The notes under the pieces were generated by a model, which was not told where the DNA came from, made no database searches, and worked only from the letters and a program-made list of their open reading frames with translations. This document shows positions 8,500-15,144 of a stretch of DNA of 64,000 nucleotides, in pieces; position 1 is the first letter of the stretch, and every line of letters starts with the position of its first letter. Position numbers and translations under genes: made by a program. The DNA is taken from the NCBI GenBank assembly GCA_943370215.1, contig CALRQC020000020.1, positions 1-64,000 on the forward strand, read 5' to 3'. This stretch comes from Niveispirillum sp943370215 (lineage in GTDB: Bacteria; Pseudomonadota; Alphaproteobacteria; Azospirillales; Azospirillaceae).

Positions 8500-8626
8500 T
8501 CCGGGTCAGTTCCGCGTGGAAATCAACAGCTTGGGTCTGTTCGGTCGGATTCTAGTGCTGCTGGCAGGGTTGGTCACTGCCGGCCTGTGCATCACAGGCT
8601 TATGGCTGTGGTGGCGGCGACGTTAG
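8500..8626 (+). pseudogene. 3' end of a PepSY-associated TM protein
   Basis: Plus-strand codons ending TAG at 8624-8626 read INSLGLFGRILVLLAGLVTA, then GLCITGLWLWWRRR. The LGLxGRIxVxLAGL...TGLWLWWRRR pattern is the last membrane helix of PepSY-domain flavin/iron-uptake reductases. No upstream part exists; it abuts the cydA remnant tail to tail. Confidence 0.6.
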
Positions 8627-8651
8627 GCGTTCTTCGCGTCGCCCCTGTGGT

Positions 8652-9887
8652 TCAAGAAGAGCTGACATTGATGAAGCGTCGACCAACGATTCTGAACCGG
8701 CGTCCTCGATCTGAATCGAGCACTTGAAGGCCAGCAGCCTGCTTTGCAATGAAGCCGGACACCTTCTCTGCCGCATTCCTGGCCGGATCAAGTGCCAGAT
8801 GGGCATACCGGGCGGTGGTCTGCACCTGCGTATGGCCGAGCAGCTTCCCGATCATCGGCAACCCTTCGCCCAGGAACAGCGCGCCGCTGGCAAACGAATG
8901 GCGCAAATCGTGAATGCGTACATCGTCCAGTCCTGCCCGTCGCCGAATACGCCGCCATGGTGGTTGCAGGTCTGTCAGTCTGGCTCCCTCCTTTGTGCCC
9001 GTGATAACCCACGGATTATCCGGTAGCTTTGGAATGGCGCGAAGGACGGCAGCGACAGCCTCTCCGAACAGAACGACTTTGGCCCCCGTTTTGGAATCCG
9101 GCAGCCTGAACGCCTTGGCCTGCCAGTCGATATAGGCCCATTTCAAGGTCATGATTTCGCCAAGCCGACAACCCGTTAGCATCAGCAACCGGATGGCAGC
9201 GATGACGGAAACCGGCTCCGATTTCGCTGCTTCCAACTCGGCCAGTGTCCGCCCGAGTGCTGCATATTCGTCCGCGCTGAGGAAGCGCTCCCGCTTTTCC
9301 TCCGGGAACTTCTTCACAAGCAGACAGGGATTGCTGCCGTCATGTCGAAGGCCCCAGACTTCAGCCAGATTGAACATCTTGGATAACACGCCAAGGGTTC
9401 TGTTGGCTTGGTAGGGGATGTGCCGCAGCGAATGGTGGAGTTCCGCAATATCCCGGCGTTGGATATCCGTGACCCGGCGGGTGCCGATCTTGGGGCTAAT
9501 AAACAACTCGACCGACCGCCGATATTCATACTGGGTCGAAGGCTTGCAGCGTACAGCGACATGCTCCTCCAGAAACCGCTCTCCCAGCGCCTTCATGGTC
9601 GGGGCCTTCCGCGCCTGATCGAGCTCATGTGCCGGATCGCGCCCATTTTTCGCTTCCGAAAGGATTTCATAGGCCCGCGCCCACGCATGGTCGGCAGTCA
9701 CCGGGCCATGTTGGCCAATCGTGATGAACCGCTGTTGCCCGTTGATCCGGCACTTCACGATATAGACCTTGCGACCCGTGGGATGGATGCGAACGCCGAA
9801 CCCCCGCAACTCGTCATCCCAGACCATCTTCAGGGTCGGACCGGCAGCCGCGGCATCCACGGAACGTTTGGAGAGCTTTGCCATCAT
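8652..9887 (-). CDS. tyrosine-type site-specific integrase
   Basis: The 411-residue protein has the prophage/P4-type layout: an N-terminal DUF4102-like arm-binding domain (about 1-90), a SAM-like core-binding domain (about 95-190) and a catalytic domain. The catalytic residues are all present: Arg241 (TGCRLGEI), His326 and Arg329 (HDLRHSF), His352 (LLGHTQ) and Tyr361 (ARYAHLA). TGGAGATGGA precedes ATG 9887. The gene reads away from a tRNA-fMet 3' fragment 200 bases upstream, the usual position of an integrase beside its attachment site. It appears intact. Confidence 0.93.
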   Translation of the reverse strand: MMAKLSKRSVDAAAAGPTLKMVWDDELRGFGVRIHPTGRKVYIVKCRINGQQRFITIGQHGPVTADHAWARAYEILSEAKNGRDPAHELDQARKAPTMKALGERFLEEHVAVRCKPSTQYEYRRSVELFISPKIGTRRVTDIQRRDIAELHHSLRHIPYQANRTLGVLSKMFNLAEVWGLRHDGSNPCLLVKKFPEEKRERFLSADEYAALGRTLAELEAAKSEPVSVIAAIRLLMLTGCRLGEIMTLKWAYIDWQAKAFRLPDSKTGAKVVLFGEAVAAVLRAIPKLPDNPWVITGTKEGARLTDLQPPWRRIRRRAGLDDVRIHDLRHSFASGALFLGEGLPMIGKLLGHTQVQTTARYAHLALDPARNAAEKVSGFIAKQAAGLQVLDSDRGRRFRIVGRRFINVSSS

Positions 9888-9931
9888 CCATCTCCAGAAA
9901 CACCGGAAGCGCCATCCTGGTGCTTGGTATC

Positions 9932-9950
9932 AGCTACCATATAGCTACCA
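9932..9950. repeat. direct repeat, candidate integrase arm sites
   Basis: AGCTACCA occurs at 9932-9939 and 9943-9950, 11 bases apart, in an AT-rich segment between the integrase start and the tRNA fragment. Short direct repeats here would suit arm-type integrase binding. This is a position-based guess. Confidence 0.3.
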
Positions 9951-10081
9951 GATGAGATAAAATCGGAACGCTGATGATGGTATCTGGTCGTACATAAAAG
10001 TCAAAATATCAAAAGTATTATCAGGTATTTAGGTGATTCTGACGTATCCAAGAGTACGTAATCGTATGAATAATTTTCAAA

Positions 10082-10126
10082 CTCATAACCTGAAGGTCAC
10101 AGGTTCAAATCCTGTCCCCGCATCCA
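10082..10126 (+). other. tRNA-fMet 3' half, att-site scar
   Basis: The sequence CTCATAACCTGAAGG followed by TCACAGGTTCAAATCCTGTC and CCCGCATCCA matches the initiator tRNA from the CAT anticodon loop through variable loop, complete T arm (ACAGG/CCTGT) and acceptor strand. The 5' half (acceptor, D arm and 5' anticodon strand) is absent and replaced by AT-rich DNA, so it cannot be a working tRNA. A 3' tRNA fragment beside a tyrosine integrase is the classic residue of integration into a tRNA gene. Confidence 0.8.
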
Positions 10127-10128
10127 AT

Positions 10129-10162
10129 AAAAGCCAGCAATCCCAATGGGTTGCTGGCTTTT
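10129..10162. terminator. Rho-independent terminator behind the tRNA fragment
   Basis: AAAAGCCAGCAA and its complement TTGCTGGCTTTT form a 12-bp stem with a 10-base loop and a terminal T run. It is probably the original tRNA-fMet terminator. It can also terminate transcripts leaving the cas operon on the minus strand. Confidence 0.75.
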
Positions 10163-10209
10163 GCCGTTTCAGGGACACACAAGCAGGCCAGGGCGTGGAA
10201 GTGACCTGC

Positions 10210-10983
10210 TCACCCAGAAGGGCGCAGAAGCAACATGCCGAAGCCAAAAGCGCGGTGCCGCCCGATGCCGCGTGCCAAACTTTCACGCAAATATTGGCTA
10301 TTTATTACCCGGAACCGTCCAGCATAAAGCGCATCCGGTTTGCGGAAGCTCTTCAATGGGCGCCTGTCATCCATGGAGAGGGCAGCCGTGCGGCGGGAAA
10401 GGCTGACCTGGCGTAGCCCCTCCAGCCGCAGGTCCAACAACTCCACCCCCAGCAGGCGGCTGCTCAACCAATGTTGGTAGACTGTTTCACGAACGGGTTC
10501 TGGCGTTTCCATTCCGCCTTTGGCCTTCCATTGGTCCAGCGCGGCCAGAAAGGCATCCAGTTCTGCACCTGGTTCTTTTTCTGAGGCCCCCCGTGCCAGA
10601 CGCACGGTTGGACAGATGCGAACCTGAAAACCCAGTATAATCCCTTCCGGAAGGTGCGCTGGCATGGGCTTGTCAGCGGCGCCGCTCCAATCCACTGCTG
10701 CATGGGCCAGCGGGTGGGCCGTCAGGTCCGCTTGTCCCCGCAGGGTGGCCAGTGGAACGGGGCTGTAAGCCAGCAGATCAACCGCACCCGGCATGTGCGG
10801 TCGCGGTTGAAGTACAAATGGCTTTGGCGCATTGGGGCCGAACAGCGCCGCTAGCAGAGCATGGGCGACATAGCCGCCATCCCCGTCGCTGATATCGTTC
10901 CCCAGCCCATGGGCCAGTGCGAAGGCCGCTATCCGTCGTCCATCCAGCGGCAGTTGCAGCATATGCAGGGCCTGTCCCGTCAT
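10210..10983 (-). CDS. cas6e: Cas6e/CasE crRNA endoribonuclease
   Basis: This 257-residue protein of the type I-E Cascade cuts the pre-crRNA within each repeat hairpin and stays bound to the 3' handle. The C-terminal glycine-rich RNA-binding loop GIGRHRAFGFGMLLL is diagnostic for Cas6e. The start overlaps the cas5e stop by 4 bases and it is the last cas gene of the operon. Length is slightly above that of the E. coli protein (about 200), with an insertion near residues 125-150 (ASEKEPGAELDAFL). Confidence 0.92.
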   Translation of the reverse strand: MTGQALHMLQLPLDGRRIAAFALAHGLGNDISDGDGGYVAHALLAALFGPNAPKPFVLQPRPHMPGAVDLLAYSPVPLATLRGQADLTAHPLAHAAVDWSGAADKPMPAHLPEGIILGFQVRICPTVRLARGASEKEPGAELDAFLAALDQWKAKGGMETPEPVRETVYQHWLSSRLLGVELLDLRLEGLRQVSLSRRTAALSMDDRRPLKSFRKPDALYAGRFRVINSQYLRESLARGIGRHRAFGFGMLLLRPSG

Positions 10984-11747
10984 GCTGCCCCCTGTACACC
11001 GATATGCCCACGATATACCAGCCGCTCACCGCCATGGATCTGGTTGCGCCAGTCGCGCCGATCCACCAGCCTTGCTTCCTCCTGGTGGAAAGGCTGACCA
11101 CCGGCCTCATCTGCCGGCCATTCGGCCCAGACACCGGTCACCGGGGCGGGAGGTGCTTTCTGATGTGGTTGGGCGGGCAGGCCCCTGGCCAGCAGGGTCT
11201 GTGCCGCCTGGAACAGATCGGGGGCCGTCATTACCTCCACACCGATGAACCCCGCCGGCAGGCAGTGCTTGCGCCCGATGAACAGGGGGCGGGCTGGTTG
11301 GCGCAGGGCGGCCAGCAGGTCGGACACTGTTGGTGTCTCGCCGGCGTCGGTCAGGTGCAGCAACACCATCATCGCCGTTTCCACCCGGTAATCCCGCAGG
11401 CGGATATGGGTGCCGCGGGTGGCGCTTCCGCTGCCCTTATCCTCTCGCCGGCCGCGCGTCGTCCAGCCGGTACCGTTCATAAAGATTTGGCCCAGGTCCA
11501 CCGTTTGGTAATCGGTCAGCATTTCGCTATCCGTATCCGTCGGTATCTCCAGGCAGAGCGGTCGCAACCGCGCCTGCAACCGGTCCAGCGCAGCCGCATC
11601 GCCATGTGACAGGCCCAGCGCATTCCCCAGCAGGCCGGTCAACAGAGACAGGCCGGGAAACCGTTCCGTCGGCCCGATCTCATCAATCACCGGTGCGCCA
11701 AAGGACATCATCGGCGCCTGCAGGTGCATGACCAGAATATCGATCAT
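10980..11747 (-). CDS. cas5e: Cas5e/CasD Cascade subunit
   Basis: The 255-residue protein starts MIDILVMHLQAPMMSFGAPV, the Cas5 RAMP start with the hydrophobic strand and the GAP(V/I)D motif. It has the internal GRKHCLPAGF segment typical of Cas5e. In type I-E Cascade it caps the 5' handle of the crRNA. The ATG overlaps the cas7e stop by 4 bases and the stop overlaps the cas6e start by 4, showing tight translational coupling. Confidence 0.92.
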   Translation of the reverse strand: MIDILVMHLQAPMMSFGAPVIDEIGPTERFPGLSLLTGLLGNALGLSHGDAAALDRLQARLRPLCLEIPTDTDSEMLTDYQTVDLGQIFMNGTGWTTRGRREDKGSGSATRGTHIRLRDYRVETAMMVLLHLTDAGETPTVSDLLAALRQPARPLFIGRKHCLPAGFIGVEVMTAPDLFQAAQTLLARGLPAQPHQKAPPAPVTGVWAEWPADEAGGQPFHQEEARLVDRRDWRNQIHGGERLVYRGHIGVQGAA

Positions 11748-12973
11748 GACGGCGTGCCACCCAAGGCTGTCACCACCTGTGCGGTCAGGTTCGCCAGTTC
11801 GGCTATGGGCTTTGCCGGCAGGGCGGGCACATCATCCAGGCTGGCGATCAGACGCTGTTCGCCCGGCCCATACATGCCATCGAACCGCGTGAGGTATCCC
11901 GCCAACTGTTCATTGGCCTGAGCCGCCAGATCGTTACCGGCGGCAACCCGCACCGGCTTCAAGAACGCATTGGCCAGGGTGCGGGGCTGCCGGTCGCCCA
12001 GTTCCACCAGCACCGTATGGGCATAGGCATAGGGTGCGGTGGAGCCCAATTTGGCACCAGGGGAGACGGATGCGATCAGCCGGATCAGCCGTTCCACCAC
12101 ACCGGTGGCCAGCGTGCGGTCAGCCTTTTCCCAATCCGCAACGGCACAGCCCTCCAGGTTGGAGACCAGCAGCGGCAGATCGATGACGACATAGCTATAG
12201 AACAGACCGCTGGTCAGTTCGCTGTCGCCCATCATGCCGCTGCCCAGTTCCCCCGCCGCCTTTTCCAGATCATCAACGGCGGTGAAGAATTCAGGCTCAC
12301 TTTCCTCCCCATGCACGGTGAAGCTGTGGGCGACATGCACGGCGGCATCGCCGCGCGCCAGAATATCCGACGTCACCATGCGCCCGAACAGGGCGGCATC
12401 CAGCCCGCTGGCCAGCCGCAACGCCTTCAGGTTGGCCAGCGTCTCCTTATCCTTGAACAGGGCCTCCACCGCCTTGCGGGCATCCTTGGCCGTCGTGGCG
12501 GCCGTCAGCAGGGTGCGGGCCTGGGACAGGATGAACTCCACCTCCGGTCGGCCCAGCACCAGCACCTGACCGGTTTTCAAATCCGCCAGCGGATCGCGTT
12601 CATTCTCCGCGTCCTTGTCCTTGCCCTTGGCCTTTTCTGCCTTGGCCTTGGCGCTTTCGCCCAGCAGCACGGCCTGGAACGCCTCCACCACCGCCAGGAT
12701 GGCCTCTTCGGCAAAGCCCTCTTCCCGCAGCGGCTGGGCCACCTGCTGCACGAAGGTCTGGCGGGAGCGGACGGACATTGGTGCGCCCAGCCCTTCCAGC
12801 GACCATTCCCCCACCGCCGTGCGCCAATGCCGCTTCAAACATTGCGAGGATACGCGGGTGCGGTTGACCCCGCCAAAGGGCAGGCGCTTGGCCCGGCCCA
12901 CATCATCCCGGTTCAACAGGGCGGCGGCATAGGGCGTCAGGGTGTGGATTTGCAGGAAACGGGGAAGCGTCAT
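11744..12973 (-). CDS. cas7e: Cas7e/CasC (Cse4) Cascade backbone
   Basis: The 409-residue subunit opens MTLPRFLQIHTLTPYAAALL and NRDDVGRAKRLPFGGVNRTR VSSQC, the hallmark of Cas7e/Cse4, which polymerises along the crRNA. A lysine-rich insertion (AKAKAEKAKGKDKDAENERD, about residues 118-137) makes it longer than the E. coli protein (363 residues) and probably lies in an exposed loop. It is coupled to cse2 and cas5e by 4-base overlaps. Confidence 0.93.
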   Translation of the reverse strand: MTLPRFLQIHTLTPYAAALLNRDDVGRAKRLPFGGVNRTRVSSQCLKRHWRTAVGEWSLEGLGAPMSVRSRQTFVQQVAQPLREEGFAEEAILAVVEAFQAVLLGESAKAKAEKAKGKDKDAENERDPLADLKTGQVLVLGRPEVEFILSQARTLLTAATTAKDARKAVEALFKDKETLANLKALRLASGLDAALFGRMVTSDILARGDAAVHVAHSFTVHGEESEPEFFTAVDDLEKAAGELGSGMMGDSELTSGLFYSYVVIDLPLLVSNLEGCAVADWEKADRTLATGVVERLIRLIASVSPGAKLGSTAPYAYAHTVLVELGDRQPRTLANAFLKPVRVAAGNDLAAQANEQLAGYLTRFDGMYGPGEQRLIASLDDVPALPAKPIAELANLTAQVVTALGGTPS

Positions 12974-13533
12974 GCTTCTTCTCCACTCGCAACAGGGGTA
13001 TCGGCGCCGGGCTTCTTGCCGGCGGCGGTGAAATAGGAACGGGCAAGGCGGATGGCCTGCCGCTCAGCCCAATCGGGGTTGCGGCTGGCCCGCGCCAGCA
13101 CCAGATCGGCCAGATCGGCCCAATCAAAGGCCAGTGCCTTGGAGGCCGACCAGCGGGCCAGGGTGCGGATTTCCGTCGCCAGCCCTTCACCGTCTGCCCG
13201 CAGCAGGCGAATGAAGCGGCCTTCGGGATAGCCCGCATCGGCCAGCACCTGACCAGGGCGCAGCTTGGGCCGGTGCCCGTCCGGCGCCATCATGGCCATG
13301 GCCTGGATGATGACGGCCCAGGCCTGTTCGCGCGCTTGGGGAAGCGGGTCGGTCCCGAATTCATCCGCCAGCAATTTCCAGAAAACCGGTGGCGGTATTC
13401 CCAGCGGGTCCATGCGGCGCAACTGCGCCATGCCGCCGGTGCCCTGCCGTTCCTTGGTCATGTGCCGGGCCAGAGCGGCGACCGTCTGCGCGGTGGTCCG
13501 CACCTGGGTGGTGTCGGTTTCGGCCAGAATCAT
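12970..13533 (-). CDS. cse2: Cse2/CasB small Cascade subunit
   Basis: The 187-residue helical protein contains KERQGTGGMAQLRRMDPLG near residue 30, the conserved Cse2 motif (GxxAxLRR). Cse2 forms the dimeric belly of type I-E Cascade that stabilises the R-loop. Both ends overlap the neighbouring cas genes by 4 bases (ATGA). Confidence 0.9.
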   Translation of the reverse strand: MILAETDTTQVRTTAQTVAALARHMTKERQGTGGMAQLRRMDPLGIPPPVFWKLLADEFGTDPLPQAREQAWAVIIQAMAMMAPDGHRPKLRPGQVLADAGYPEGRFIRLLRADGEGLATEIRTLARWSASKALAFDWADLADLVLARASRNPDWAERQAIRLARSYFTAAGKKPGADTPVASGEEA

Positions 13534-15104
13534 GCCGCTTCCTCCGTCTCGGGCGCTGCGCGCCTCGGCAAGGGCAGGTGTTTGTAAAGGCTGGCGCGAT
13601 AGAGGCTTTCGGCCAGCACAAGGCTGCGTTCCCGCCGTGCCGACGGGGCCGGCAGCCGGTTACAGCCGCGCCGGAAAGCCGTTGCCGACAGATCATGCAG
13701 GCATTGCCGCCAGCCAATATCCGCCGCAAGGCGGGCCTCGTCAGTGTCTGCCCCCAGTATCCGCCAGAGATGGCCAAAGAAGACCTTGTCGATCTCCTGA
13801 TCCAGGGCCGTCAGTGTCGCCTGGGCGCGTTTATCCTCGAAGTTGATCTTCTCCGGCGCCCCCTGCACCAGACAGAGCAGGCCGCCCTTCACGGCCTTGA
13901 TGCAGGTCTTGGCCTCCTCCACCATGCGTTTGGCCAGTTCATGCGCCTTCTCGCGCTCATCCTCCTGGGCGATCCGCTGCATGATGCGCGGGTTCACCGG
14001 CAGGGCCCGGTCATGCAGCCCCTCTGTCTTGCCCTGGCCACGGACCAGGGCGGACAGATGTACCCACATATCTTCCGGGTCGCCCCGAAGGGGCGTCAGC
14101 GCCAGGGGCAGGTCGAACTTGGTCTTGTCGAACAGCAGGTCGGCCACCCGGTCATACCGGAAGCCTTCGCCGGAGACAGTATAGGCACCGCCGGTGCCGC
14201 GGTTCACGGGTATCCAGGGATCACCCACCAGCCCCTTGCGTTCCTTGGCATCCACGCGCGTCCCTTCGCTGGGCCGCCCCAGGGCCGACACGGTACCAGC
14301 CGCATCGGCGCACAGGCGCACGCGGCGGCAGATCTCTATAAAGCACGGGTCCAGGGAGGGCACGGGCAGGCCGTCATCCCGGTCCCATGGCAGAAGCCAG
14401 AGCAGGCGATGGGCCTCAGGACCGAAGCCGTAATCATCCGGTTGACGGGTCCGCAGCAGGTGGCGCTGCCGCAAGGCCACCGCGACGCCACGCCGGAACC
14501 GCGTGCCCCAGCGCATGGACGGCACCAGTTCCACCAGCGGGCGGCTGCCGAAGCCACCATTCATCCGGGCAATGCCAAAATTGCCCCGTCCGAGAAACCC
14601 CTGGCTGGTCTGCAGGCTGATCAGCGCATAAAGCCAGTGATGCGGCTGGGCGGCCCCGATGCGGGCCTGCTTCACATCATGGTTCTTGGCGGTGATCAGC
14701 ACGTCGATGGCATCGGGTGTGGCCCCCAATGGCTGCATCCGTGCCCAGGCCGCTGCGTCCCGGACGGGTGGTTGCAGCAAAGCCGGCTGCCGATGGTCCG
14801 CCACCAGCAGTGACCAGGCCGTTTCCTCCGCCCCCGGCGTCAGGGCCAGCAGCAGGCGGCGCCAGTCATCGGCATCGATCGTGGCAGGCAATTCCGTCTG
14901 TTCATCCGCCGCCAGGGCCAGGGCGGCCAGTTGCACCAGGAACAGGAACCAGGGCTGACGCTGATGCGCCAGCAACCCGTCAAACCCCTCCACCCCGTCC
15001 GCTGTCAGCAGGGCCAGCAGGTCGGGGAGGGGAAAATGTTTGGAGCATAAATCAATCTGGGTAGGTATAATTGCAGTGTGTATGATGTTGTTCATCGGCA
15101 ACAT
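13530..15104 (-). CDS. cse1: Cse1/CasA large Cascade subunit
   Basis: The 524-residue protein reads PLPDLLALLTADGVEGFDGL, then LAHQRQPWFLFLVQLAALAL, the N-terminal core of Cse1, and ends in a four-helix bundle with SLYRASLYKHLPLP, which parallels the E. coli ending. Cse1 recognises the PAM and recruits Cas3. The start could be ATG 15104 or ATG 15095 (MNNIIHT); neither has a strong ribosome-binding site. It is separated from cas3 by 40 AT-rich bases, the only non-overlapping junction besides cas1-cas2, so an internal promoter is possible. Confidence 0.9.
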   Translation of the reverse strand: MLPMNNIIHTAIIPTQIDLCSKHFPLPDLLALLTADGVEGFDGLLAHQRQPWFLFLVQLAALALAADEQTELPATIDADDWRRLLLALTPGAEETAWSLLVADHRQPALLQPPVRDAAAWARMQPLGATPDAIDVLITAKNHDVKQARIGAAQPHHWLYALISLQTSQGFLGRGNFGIARMNGGFGSRPLVELVPSMRWGTRFRRGVAVALRQRHLLRTRQPDDYGFGPEAHRLLWLLPWDRDDGLPVPSLDPCFIEICRRVRLCADAAGTVSALGRPSEGTRVDAKERKGLVGDPWIPVNRGTGGAYTVSGEGFRYDRVADLLFDKTKFDLPLALTPLRGDPEDMWVHLSALVRGQGKTEGLHDRALPVNPRIMQRIAQEDEREKAHELAKRMVEEAKTCIKAVKGGLLCLVQGAPEKINFEDKRAQATLTALDQEIDKVFFGHLWRILGADTDEARLAADIGWRQCLHDLSATAFRRGCNRLPAPSARRERSLVLAESLYRASLYKHLPLPRRAAPETEEAA

Positions 15105-15144
15105 CCGTGATTCTTAGTGTAAGAAGATAATTCTTAAAAGTTGT

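Noticed and set aside
10082..10126. A working tRNA-fMet gene
   Set aside because: The acceptor 5' strand, D arm and 5' anticodon strand are missing, so it cannot fold into a tRNA.
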